DNA of 64,000 nucleotides from NCBI GenBank assembly GCA_963965975.1, contig OZ014415.1, forward strand, positions 8,099,057 to 8,163,056. Direction: 5' to 3'. Positions 48,326-59,200 of this stretch are shown here, piece by piece. Position 1 is the stretch's first letter, and each line of letters begins with the position of its first letter. The DNA comes from Xestospongia bergquistia (taxonomy: Eukaryota; Porifera; Demospongiae; Haplosclerida; Petrosiidae). The position numbers and the translations under genes were made by a program. The notes beneath the pieces were generated by a model, which was not told the DNA's origin, made no database searches, and saw only the letters and a list, made by a program, of their open reading frames with translations.

Positions 48326-49801
48326 TCAAGGATAAGGTATCATAACTATAAAATTAAAACAATCATCTTTTAAATATTGACATTTAATACCAGCATTGTA
48401 GCCTAGTTGGTCAAACAAAAGATGTGCAGTATAACCTCCTAGAAGGTCCCCTCGTTCTCCATTTGTTACTCTTTTACCTCTGTCACCATAATTATAATCA
48501 AAGACATAATCATAATGATGATGATTACCACAATGATTGAGGACTCGTACAATAACTTTCCCTTTAAATGGCCACTGAAGACTATCATCATAAGGACCTT
48601 TCATCATGTGGGAATAAATGTCAATTGATGTTTCATTACGTACTTCAAAGCACATCTTGTATCCATTGACATGAGTATAATATGGAGGACTAAACCATTG
48701 GACTTTGTTATCTTTCTTGTGTTTGAATTCTGTCATTGTAACATATAGTGGAACAACATTAATACAAATCCTGTCATGAATGTTAGAAACTATACACTCC
48801 AAGTGTTCCAATTTCTTTGATAATTCATCTAGTTTCTTATCTTTCTCTTGTAGTTGTTTATTTTTTGTTTGTAGTTGTCTGTCTTTCTTTTCCAACTGTT
48901 GAATTACTTCTTTCAATTCACTTTCTTTCTTTGCTATCTGAGACTCTTTCTCTTGTAGTCGTCTCTCTTTTTCTTCCATCATCTTCTGCAAACTCTCATA
49001 GATCATTTTAGAGGAGAGAGCACTATGGTGGACACCATTAACAGACAGATGTTGAACTAGATCACAACGACGAATCTTCTCTTGACATCCCACATGACTA
49101 AACTCACACTCTACTATCTGGAAAGGACACTTATCAAGATGATCTTGTAACATTCCTCGTTCTATCTCATCTCCAGAACACATATTAGGACAGATGATAG
49201 GATACTTGTCACATATTGGATAATGTTCATTAACTATCACCTCATAGGTTGACTGGTACTTGCAATAGCCACAAATAAAAGGACGTTTTGGACACTTCTC
49301 TTTATGTTCCTCTATGTACTGACGTTGATATTGTTGACCACACCCATAAGGACAATACTCTTGAATGCAGGGACACTGTGGTAAGTGATTCTTGAGTTGA
49401 CCTAGCTCCACCTCTTGACCACACCCCTTTGTACACCATATCATCAACTTGTTAAGAACATTTCGTTCAAAATATTTATCAGGTGACATTATACACTCAC
49501 TATGTCGACACATTGGACAACGTGAATTAGTATCTTGTTGTTTGAGTTTGTCTCCACATTTTTTACAGATATGTTGACCACAACAAGTAAACTGGTGTGG
49601 TTCTTCAACAATATCTAGACACAGAGGACATATGACATCATCAGGAGGAGGACTAACAAACTGATACTTGTAACCAGTCTTTAAGACTGATTCTTCTGAT
49701 GTGGTTAAACCAATTGGTTGCTTTTTTGTCAACTGTTGTCGGCCTTTAGCACCATCATGCTCCTCTTCTTTCTTATAATGAGATTTTTCCTCAGTAGACA
49801 T
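48326..49801 (-). CDS. TRAF-family RING ligase, array copy 5, with novel N-terminus
   Basis: Intronless, 491 residues, intact. Residues 1-43 (start MSTEEKSHYKKEEEHDGAKG) are not found in other copies; the shared body begins at YKYQFVSPPPDD. RING, TRAF zinc fingers, a long coiled coil (EKERRLQEKESQIAKKESEL and following) and TRAF-C domain are all present. The upstream GAATTTCCTTTTAATAAC element of its sisters is missing, so the 5' end and probably the promoter were replaced. The extension is charged and hydrophilic, with no signal peptide. Confidence 0.92.
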   Translation of the reverse strand: MSTEEKSHYKKEEEHDGAKGRQQLTKKQPIGLTTSEESVLKTGYKYQFVSPPPDDVICPLCLDIVEEPHQFTCCGQHICKKCGDKLKQQDTNSRCPMCRHSECIMSPDKYFERNVLNKLMIWCTKGCGQEVELGQLKNHLPQCPCIQEYCPYGCGQQYQRQYIEEHKEKCPKRPFICGYCKYQSTYEVIVNEHYPICDKYPIICPNMCSGDEIERGMLQDHLDKCPFQIVECEFSHVGCQEKIRRCDLVQHLSVNGVHHSALSSKMIYESLQKMMEEKERRLQEKESQIAKKESELKEVIQQLEKKDRQLQTKNKQLQEKDKKLDELSKKLEHLECIVSNIHDRICINVVPLYVTMTEFKHKKDNKVQWFSPPYYTHVNGYKMCFEVRNETSIDIYSHMMKGPYDDSLQWPFKGKVIVRVLNHCGNHHHYDYVFDYNYGDRGKRVTNGERGDLLGGYTAHLLFDQLGYNAGIKCQYLKDDCFNFIVMIPYP

Positions 49802-50336
49802 TGTTAGCCCTCACAGCCCTTGCATTGTTTTTACAGGATAAAAAGCCACAGAAGCCATCAATATGCTAAAAGATTCCACATAGTACAAACTATGTGAGTG
49901 ATCAACATTGTTTTTGCATAAATTTACTACTACCACTAGTAACATAGCATTTAACTTTAATATTATCATTTGCTTTTTGTATCTGAGTCTAAAATGTTAT
50001 TCTTTTTATGGTATCTTATAATTAAAATCTTGTTAACTAATACACTGATTTTTATATGAATTACAAAACAATGCTTACAGACTATTACATTTCTTATGTT
50101 ACATTACTTATAATTAAATCTGTCATTTTTATTTATCTAACACACTCTGTTCTATTATTACTGCACCCCTATGTACTTTAGACCCTGCACTGTAAAAATC
50201 AATTGGTTGATTTAACCATTATTCGGTTATACTTTAGACCCTGATCTGATGTGTAATTTATGTACATGTATATATGTATCTACTAAAAGAGTTAATAATG
50301 AATGAGATTAACAAGGTTATGAGTAAGATCAATGTT

Positions 50337-50402
50337 TTATGTTCTCTGATATATAAGACAATATTAAGAGAAAAACTAATTTATACTACAGTATAATATC
50401 TG
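50337..50402 (+). pseudogene. Decayed UBE3C last-exon copy (spacer 5)
   Basis: GTTCTCTGATATATAAGACA and ATTAAGAGAAAAACTAATTT match UBE3C near 37740-37780. Confidence 0.75.
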
Positions 50403-50585
50403 AGAACTTCCTAAAAATAGTAAGTACTTATATGATCATGTTTGAAGGTTTTTTAAAAATTAAATTGTACTGGTGAAATACATCAGTCACATCTATAGAC
50501 ATACTAGGCTACATAAAACATCACATTGTCAAATAACAAGGATGTCTATATTATATACTACATGTCAAACTAAAGCATTTTTTTA

Positions 50586-51905
50586 TTATGGAGATACTAT
50601 AACTTTAAACTTGAGACAGTCATCTTTTAAGTATTGGCAGTTAACATATGCATTGTAATCTAGCTGGTAATATTGAAGACGATCTAGTTGTTGCTTGAGA
50701 TGAAACTTTAGTTCTTCTCTATCAGGTCTATTACCACCATCATTGTCTTTATAATCAAAGACAAAATCATAATGATGATGATCACCTAACTGATTGAGGA
50801 GTTGTATGATAACTCGCCCTTTAAATGGCCACTGAAGATGATCATCATAAGGACCTCTCATCATGTACGAATAAATTGTTATATAAGTTAATGTTCTAGA
50901 AAACTTCAATGAAAAGCCCATCTTGTATCCTTTGAAATGTGTAAAATATGGAGGACTAAACCAATGAATTTCATATTGTTTCTTGGATTTGAATTCTGTC
51001 ATTGTAAAAGATACATCTACACAAAGCTTGTCGTGTATATTGTCAACTAATCTTCTCAACTCATGAACTTCAGAAACCAAGATATCAACTTTCTTATCTC
51101 TCTCTTGTAACTGAGCCTCTTTCTCCTGTAGTTGTCTATCTTTCTCCTGTAACAATCTGTCTTTTTCTTCCATCATCTTCTGCAAACTCTCATAGATCTT
51201 TTTAGAGGAGAGAGCACTATGGTGGACACCATTATCAGACAGATGCAGGCCTAGATCACAACGGCGAACCTTCTCTTGACATCCCACATGGCTAAACTCA
51301 CACTCTACCATCTGGAAGGGACATTTATTAAGATGATCTTGTAACATTCCTCGTTCTATCTCATCTCTAGAACACTCATTAGGACAGATGATAGGAAACT
51401 TGTCACATACTGGATAATGTTCATTAACTGTCACCTCATAGGTTGACTGGTACTTACAATAACTACAAATAAAAGGACGTTTTGGACACTTTTCTTTATG
51501 TTCCTCTAAGTACTGATGTTGGTATTGTAGACCACACCCATAAGGACAATCCTTATGAACACATGGACACTGTGGTAAATGGTTATTGAGTTGACCTAGC
51601 TCCACCTCCTGACAACACCCCATGGTACACCATATTAGCAACTTGTTGAGAACATTTCGTTCAAAATATTTATCAGGTAACATTGTAGACTCATTATGTC
51701 GACACATTGGACAGTGTGGAGTAGTATCTTGCTGTTTGAGTTTGTCTCCACATTGTCTACAGATATGGTGACCACAACAAGTTAACTGGTGTGGTTCTTC
51801 AACAATATCTAAACACAGAGGACATATAACATCATCAGGAGGAGGACTAACAAACTGATACTTGTAATCATTGACGACTGTTACTGCCATTTTGAATGGA
51901 CGCAA
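50586..51905 (-). CDS. TRAF-family RING ligase, array copy 6
   Basis: Intronless, 439 residues, intact. Start MRPFKMAVTVVND, or the inner Met6, before YKYQFVSPPPDD. RING (CPLCLDIVEEPHQLTCCGHH), zinc fingers (CTMGCCQEVELGQ, CPYGCGLQYQHQ), a coiled coil with EKDRLLQEKDRQLQEKEAQL, and the most divergent TRAF-C domain of the array (WFSPPYFTHFKGYKMGFSL, GGNRPDREELK). The Cys to Gly change in YKMG versus YKMC of the other copies is notable. Confidence 0.93.
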   Translation of the reverse strand: MRPFKMAVTVVNDYKYQFVSPPPDDVICPLCLDIVEEPHQLTCCGHHICRQCGDKLKQQDTTPHCPMCRHNESTMLPDKYFERNVLNKLLIWCTMGCCQEVELGQLNNHLPQCPCVHKDCPYGCGLQYQHQYLEEHKEKCPKRPFICSYCKYQSTYEVTVNEHYPVCDKFPIICPNECSRDEIERGMLQDHLNKCPFQMVECEFSHVGCQEKVRRCDLGLHLSDNGVHHSALSSKKIYESLQKMMEEKDRLLQEKDRQLQEKEAQLQERDKKVDILVSEVHELRRLVDNIHDKLCVDVSFTMTEFKSKKQYEIHWFSPPYFTHFKGYKMGFSLKFSRTLTYITIYSYMMRGPYDDHLQWPFKGRVIIQLLNQLGDHHHYDFVFDYKDNDGGNRPDREELKFHLKQQLDRLQYYQLDYNAYVNCQYLKDDCLKFKVIVSP

Positions 51906-52029
51906 TATAATTTCCTTTTAATAACCACAATTATGTAAGCAATAGTCTATCAAGGTCAGACCTTTGCGAGACTATGTAAACAATTAATTGTTACTATTGT
52001 TACTTGTAACTACACTGTTTGGACAGGTT

Positions 52030-52200
52030 AATACTCTTAATAAAATTAATAATCTCTATTTTTCTTCTATCTGTAGTTGGTTCATCAGTAGCTAATATTC
52101 TATTATTGAGTGAATTACTGAAACATTTCTTGTATAAGTCATTTATTTTATTTTCTTTCTTTTTAATACTTTCTGAAGTTAGAAATATCAGAAACTATTT
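52030..52200 (-). pseudogene. Decayed KRI1 last-exon copy (spacer 6a)
   Basis: TATTGAGTGAATTACTGAAACATTTCTTG and TACTTTCTGAAGTTAGAAAT in the KRI1 arrangement; frame degraded. Confidence 0.65.
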
Positions 52201-52384
52201 TAAACTTTTTTGCTATGATCATGTAAAGATACTTGTTGTAATAATTAATTATGCTTTTAAATATTTTTTAACCAAGTACTTTGCAGAAATTTAATTTAAT
52301 TTCTTAATATCTGTAATATTTTGGAGACGTCAATTAATAATAGAACCAAGAGAGCTGAAACATTTGAAAATTAATATTGTATCT

Positions 52385-52530
52385 TCAGTGAATTACTGGA
52401 ATTTTTCTTGTGTCAGGTATTATTTCTTTCTTTTCTTTCCTTTTGATACTTTCTGAAGTGTCTCTACCTCCAAATGCTTAGGCATCATCTTATCTTTCTG
52501 CTCTGTTCTTCTACACTATAGCTTGAAACC
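52385..52530 (-). pseudogene. Decayed KRI1 last-exon copy (spacer 6b)
   Basis: CAGTGAATTACTGGAA, TTCTTGTGTCAGG, TACTTTCTGAAGTGTCTCTA and CTGTTCTTCTAC follow KRI1 from SLSD back to the exon acceptor. Confidence 0.7.
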
Positions 52531-53042
52531 AATATACTGTAACATAGCTACCATTAGTGAATTCATTGTTCTCAAGCTGGGCAATATTATACATGCATTT
52601 TAGTACACATGCTAGACTTATCCTCAACTCCATTTTGATAGCTGGACTATATATCCTTCAAAACAGGATACATCATATAGAGTCATGTGGTGTATGACTT
52701 AAGTTCCTGTCCTTTGATCTTTATGTAAAGATATGTGTTATACATTTATAGGTATTACTTTATATACATGTATAGAGTCGTTACTATATGTAATATATAT
52801 GTAATTAATACTATATAAATTCATGACTACTCGCTATACATGTAGATGGGTGTATAATGAGTGCTAAGTCAGTAGGTAGAGTCCCCTTATAATCTGATGA
52901 CTCAGCAGTGACTATCTATTGTGCCCAATGTTTTTATGAATACTGGTATTATTTATGAGAGACCCAGTCATTTTCTTTTAAGAGTGGTTCTATAGACACA
53001 GAGACAGCAAACTAAGCCTAACAGCCAGTGGACTCATAAAAT

Positions 53043-55246
53043 ATGACTAGCAGGTAAGGAAAATTCACAAACATATAGTATTGACCAACATGTTATTCCT
53101 TAGGGAACATTGCAAAGCTACTTTTATGCCCTCCAAGAAAGGGGTTTTTACACTAAAAGTCACTGGTTTACAATCAAATGTCCCTAAACACCTACTTCAA
53201 AGATACTACAGTCAGTTTGGAGAAATATCTAGCGTTGAAGTGAATTCTTCTATCAAAGAAAGCTATGCTTACATTAATTTCTATGACAAAAGCAGCGCAA
53301 AAAAGGCCCAACGATTAACCAATGAACAAGCAGTACTAGGATCAATTCCAAGCGTTCTTTTGAAGTCAGATGACATAACTAAACTTAATCTTGATGGACA
53401 AGAAGTAACAGATAAAATCAATCAACCAGAGAATCAGGCTGACTCTACACCACAGCAATCTCCTCTATTGTCTCAACCTCCCATTCCAACTATCCAAGTT
53501 ACAATATATGGTAATGGTATCACTGGTGAAGATTTGCAACACTATTTTGGACAGTATGGTGAAATGATCCAGACACCCGCCATACATGTTGGTATGACAA
53601 ACTTTGCCTACATTAATTTTAGGACTATTGAAAGTGCTATAGCTGCCTGTAGGATAAGCAAGTTTACTCTCAAAGGTGTAACAATAATGATGAAATCGTC
53701 TGTGCAAGAAAAGGAGATTAAAAGTGATGATCTTCTCGTTAATCAAATGATGGCTACAGTGTGTTTTAAGGAACTTGAAGAGAAAGTAGATACAGCAGTA
53801 ATCCTTAAACCCTGTAAAAATGGAGGTGTCATCATATCTGGTGACAGTGACAAGGTAAAACTAGCAGAAAGTATCATCAATCTTCAAATGGAAGTATTTA
53901 AGCCACAAATTACCTCTCAAACTCACCAGCTTCATTCCAAGTACATCCCATTATTAGCTAACCCACCTCTATTCCAAAACATAGCAAGCAAACATGCTGT
54001 TGAATTTAGTGTCCTGGTTTCAGATGGTACAAGTAAGTCAATGGCTGCCTTTTCCAGCACTGTTGCTGCTTTGTCAGCAAAACCAGATGCAATGACGTTG
54101 GACACCTTGAATGAATATCTCTCAACCTCAAACACCTGTCTCTGGTACTTTGTTGATAACTTTGGAACTTATGTACCTATGAGTCCTAACGATTCTGCAG
54201 CTGTGGAGACAATGTACCAAGGAGGAGGTACTAGTCATCATAGTATTGGAACTTGGAACTATTCTTACAATTTTCAAGCCATGACGCAAACAAATTTATC
54301 AACCTTAAGAACACGCAGCATTACACGCACAGTATCTTCTCATAAGATTGGTAGCATCACTGTTAGCTGTCGAGGTCTAGTTAATATTATTCCGACAGCA
54401 TTGAACACTCTACAGCATGATCTAGATCAGCACATGACAAACATACCACTACAGATACACAAAATGGACAAAAAATCTCTTACTGAACTTGCTAGTTCAT
54501 TCTGTGTTGACATTGAGTCCTCTTCTGAGGACAAAATTATCTTGAAAGGACAGAACATTTATTTGAGAAAGGTTCTTATCATCTTGCAAAAGAAACAGCT
54601 TGAATTACAGGCAAAACACCAAGCACTAAACAGTATAACCAGTGTTGTGTCGTATCCTAGTGAATGGGAACCTCAGAGTGATGACATCGAGTTGAAGTCA
54701 GTTTCACGTGGCAGCAAGGAGTGGTTAAATGTTGTGGCTGACATGACAAAAAGCATGCCTGGTGTTCACTTAATAAAAGTAGAAAGAATTCAAAATAGAA
54801 GATTGTGGGAAAAATATGATTTTTGCAAGAAAACACAACATATTAAAAATGATGGTATTATGAATGAAATGAGATTGTTTCACGGCACAAGAACCAATCC
54901 TCCAGAGAAAATATATCGCTCTGAACATGGTTTTGACTTTCGATTTGGTAGGTTTGGGATGTGGGGCAAAGGAGCCTATTTTGCTGTTGACGCCAGTTAC
55001 TCCGCTAATTATGCATACATGTCAAGCTCAGGACGGCAGATTTTAATGGCTTATGTTTTGACGGGACATTCTAAAAAGATGCATCCAGATTCCACGATGG
55101 TTGCTCCTCCTATTAAAGAATGTTCCATTGATGAACAACGATATGACAGTGTCAATGGTGATGCTGTAACAAGTTATGGAACATTTCATATATACATCGT
55201 CTACGATCACGACAAGTCGTATCCAGCATATCTCATTACATTTTAG
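53043..55246 (+). CDS. PARP10/14-like mono-ADP-ribosyltransferase with RRM and WWE domains
   Basis: Exons 53043-53053 (MTS plus two bases) and 53104-55246 join across a 50 bp GTAAGG...CTTAG intron, giving 717 residues; a start inside the large exon (ATG 53090) is the alternative. Domains: two RRM-like folds (about 17-90 and 130-200; TLKVTGLQSNVPKHLLQRYY, YGNGITGEDLQHYFGQYGE), a KH-like region, a WWE domain (about 340-410; CLWYFVDNFGTYVPMSPNDS, FQAMTQTNL) and a C-terminal PARP catalytic domain (about 540-717). The triad appears to be His (LFHGT, about 597), Tyr (KGAYFAVDASYSANYAY) and Ile in place of Glu (FHIYIVYD), the H-Y-I type of PARP10, hence mono-ADP-ribosylation. Vertebrate relatives act in antiviral and stress signalling. 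It is nearly intronless, unlike most neighbours. Confidence 0.92.
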
Positions 55247-55624
55247 AACTGTTTTAGTGGTATATTATAACTATAATAAATTTTATATAACAATATTATT
55301 AACTCAAATGATATCAAGTGTAAAATATTGAGTCTTTCTTTTTTTAAAAAAATAATGTGATAAAAGGTTATTTTCTTTTGCTCTTTAATGAAACTGGTTA
55401 CACATAAATATATTGATTGATTGATCATGAGTAGGTGTTATAACCTTTGAACTTTTAAAAATTCCCAGATAGTATGTTTTCAGCTCAATTCAAAGTTGTG
55501 GGAGATATTCTTTTCCAGATATCTTCTCTTACACAACACCAATAAATTAACTTTATAGAATCTATTTGCTTCTTTATTTAGTAGGCAATACAATTTTTAT
55601 TTTTTATTTTTCTTTGGCTGTATT

Positions 55625-55760
55625 TTAGTTCATAAGCAACTATCATTGAGTGAACTATTTAAACATTCATATATGAGGTTTTCTTTCTTTTTGATAATTT
55701 CTGTAATGTCTTTACCTCCCAAGTGCTTAGATTATGAGTCATCTCTTATAGTCTCATTTA
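55625..55760 (-). pseudogene. Decayed KRI1 last-exon copy downstream of the PARP gene
   Basis: AGTTCATAAGCAACTATCAT, TTGAGTGAACTATTTAAACA, GATAATTTCTGTAATGTCTT and TTACCTCCCAAGTGCTTAG run collinear with 62255-62385. Confidence 0.75.
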
Positions 55761-55989
55761 CTATTATTATTTTCCAGTAATGATTGGTGTAGCTAGAAGA
55801 CAATGAAAATGTTTGAAAGAATCCTTAAACCTTAAACCCAAGTCAGATACTCCATGTGGAGTTAAAGAAAGGGAAGAAACACTAACTCAATTCAAAGAAG
55901 CTTAAGGTCACCGAAGCAACACATTTGATGAAATAAAGAATTTCTTCAGCTTAAAAAAAGGAGATAAATTTAACCCTCGTCATTTCTGA

Positions 55990-56123
55990 ACTGAAAACGA
56001 AAGCTGTACACTCACTCAAGAATTCTTAGCAATTCCTCCTTCGAGTGCTCCTTTTGAACAAACTTTCTCACAAACTGGCTATAACTTAATAGGTGATGAA
56101 ATCATCTCAGTTCCAAACACTTA
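55990..56123 (+). mobile_element. hAT transposase C-terminal remnant
   Basis: An open stretch ending in a stop reads LTQEFLAIPPSSAPFEQTFS, the signature of the hAT-family C-terminal dimerisation domain (usual form FLAIPASSAPSERxFS). Upstream frames are broken; no terminal repeats were identified. Confidence 0.75.
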
Positions 56124-56291
56124 GCATATTAAGTGATATTAATAATGAACACGTAACAAGTTCATTAAGTTTATTAATCTTTATTTTATTAACAACAAAA
56201 CTAAAACATTTCTCAAAAAAACTAAAACAACTAAAACAATTTAAACATTTAATTAACTAACTCTAACTAAAGGCTGCAAGTGAAGAACTAA

Positions 56292-59200
56292 TTAAACTAA
56301 ACTAAACAAATACTTAACAACTAAAACAACACTAATAATAAGAACTGAAGTGTTACTGATTTTGATCATATTAAAACCAGAAATTCTAGCTATAGAGGAA
56401 AGGGTATAAGTTATTGAAAAGACAGACGAGACTTACGTATGTTACTGGTAATGATTTGAATATCACTCCATTCTCCTGGTCCTACACTGGTATATGCTCT
56501 CACTCCAATGGTATAGTTAGTGTTAGGTAGTAGTCCTCCTATACTGTATTGTGTGTTAGTTGTATTAGTCATATTATATGGACCATTACTATTAGACTCT
56601 CTATAACGTATCTCATACATGATAATGACACCATTGGGTACTGTGGGTATATTCCATGTAATGTTGATCACTTGTAACTCTTTACCACTTTGTATTAGAC
56701 CAGATACCATACCAGCTTCTACAGTATATCAATAATACATTATAAATCAGTAGTAACTGACTTACCAGCTTCTTCTGTTTGTTGTATTACCTCACTACTT
56801 GGTGGTCCACTCCCACCATCATTGTATGCTATTACTGTCACAGTGTAGTTAGTGTAAGGTGTGAGCATTGTAAGGTTGTATTGTCTGTTGTCTTCTCCAG
56901 TGATGTTAACAGTGTCATTGAATGTTGTGTTAGTGTAGTAGAGCAAGTAACCAGTGATGGGTCCATTCTGTCCAGAGCAAGGTACCTCATCCCATGATAC
57001 AGTCATGGACCTTGCCTCAACTGAAGAGATTGTGATATTACTGACAGATAAAGTGGGTGCTATAGATAATGAGAATAAGTAATAATTGTAAATTAATGTT
57101 GTTTTAGTTAACTATAACTAAAAACTAAACCCTTTTATTTTTATTTCATAGATTAGTTAACTAACTAAAATTATTGTGACAGCTGGTAAACAAACTATTA
57201 CTAAAAAAAAATATGTAATTTAAAAATAACTAATTCATTAAGACTAACTATAACTATATTATAAGTAATAAATACAAAATATTTTAAGATTTTTATGTTA
57301 AGCAAATTACAAGAAATCTGCAAAATATCATAACATACTGCAATATTCATAATGCAATAAAATCATTTTATAGCATATTTTGTAATTTTAAAAAATGCAG
57401 TTATTTTTTTCCAAATACATAAAAATTACATATGGATATTCTGATACAGAACTTTATTGATTTTTAAGCTTTTATTTAACTCTCATAACTTCTGATTCAT
57501 CTAATTTAATCGTTTCTCTGAAAAAAAAACACACGTGATTTTTAAGAGATCATCCTATTGTACATATCTGAATTTTTGTATCTGACCCTTTGCTTAGAGA
57601 GAAGGGTCTTGTCTACCACTCATAGTGGAGCTGTTGAAAAGGAATTTTAGTAACTATGTAAGATTGTGGTTTGTAATGATTACATGTTAATATAAATATA
57701 GTAAAGCTGTTGTTATGAGGTAGGTTTTTTAGAAATAACTTCTTTTTTAATAAATAATTTGTTGGCCTCACGAGACTAATATCACACCAGGTTTTACAAT
57801 ATATCAATAATACATTATATATCAGTAGTAACAAAGTTCTTACCAGCTTCTTTTGTCTGTTGTATTACTTCACTACTTGCTGGTCCAGTCCCACCATCAT
57901 TGTATGCTGTAACTGTCACAGTGTAGTTTGTGTAAGGTGTGAGCATTGTAAGGTTGTATTGTCTGTTGTCTCCTCCAGTGATGTTAACAGTGTCATTGAA
58001 TGTTGTGTTAGTGTAGTAGAGCAAGTAACCAGTGATGGGTCCATTCTGTCCAGAGCAAGGTACCTCATCCCATGATACAGTCATGGACCTTGCCTCAACT
58101 GAAGAGATTGTGCTTTTACTGACAGATAAAGTGGGTGCTATAGATAATGAGAATAAGTAATAATTGTAAATTAATGTTGTTTTAGTTAACTATAACTAAA
58201 ACTAAACCCTTTCATTTTTATTTTATAGATTAGTTAACTAACTAAAATTATTGTGACAGCTGGTAAACAAACTATTACTAAAATATGTAATATAAAAATA
58301 ACTAATTCATTAAGACTAACTATAACTAATTAGAAGTAACTGTCAGTATAGCTTAGCGGTAGATTAGGGAAGTCTATTAATACCAATAAAATAATAATAA
58401 ATGTTTGTTATATTTTCCTATAGTGTATGTATACTTAATAATATATCTAGAATTTTATCTAAAATCACATGTAATAATTAAAATACGTAAAATACTGGAA
58501 TAAGACTGAAAGTAAAAGTAATAAACAAAACTAAACAATATTATTATGTGAGATTGTGTCATACTTTACCAGAGGAGAGTGTAATGGCACTTATATTATC
58601 CAATTGATGAACATCACTACCATATATGCCAAAAAGAATATAAACATAGTAACTACCAGGACTAAGACCAGTATTTATATATGGTGATGTGACTGGACCA
58701 AAGGGTGGATTTAAGTTAGGTGTATTCTCTGTACATAGGCTACGACGAGAATATCTAAACTGATATGTTTGGGGAGCAAATGAAGGTGATATCCACATCA
58801 TAGTGATAGTAGTACTAGTGGTAGTAAATGTCAGAGTGACAGTGGGGTTAGCTATAGAATAGAGAAGTCATAATAATAAACAATAGAATATTTACTTACA
58901 GAATGTCACAGTGACATTGTTACTACGATTACTAGGTAGTAATAAACTACCATATGATACTACAAAGAAGTTATATGTACTGTCTAAACTCAGTCCTGAA
59001 GTTATATTCAACATTGTTTCAGAAGTAGTTCCTGCACTCATAACAGGACTACTACCATTACTGACTTGATAGAACACCTCATAGCCAGCTACTTCGAAAA
59101 AGTGCCAAAAGAGTTGTACATGAGTCAGACCAGTGTTCAGTCTTGTAGCATTCAGACCAGTAGGAGTACTAGGAACTGTAACAGACAGAGAATATGTATA

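Noticed and set aside
52019..52294. Hydrophobic open frame on the plus strand
   Set aside because: It is antisense to a decayed KRI1 last-exon copy; the apparent hydrophobicity is the complement of lysine codons.
52860..52935. AAGTCAGTAGGTAGAG..., possibly a tRNA
   Set aside because: It has an A-box-like start but no B box GGTTCGANTCC and no pairing arms.
58340..58370. TAGCTTAGCGG, resembling a tRNA A box
   Set aside because: No B box, acceptor stem or cloverleaf follows within 100 bp; at most a tRNA-derived SINE scrap.
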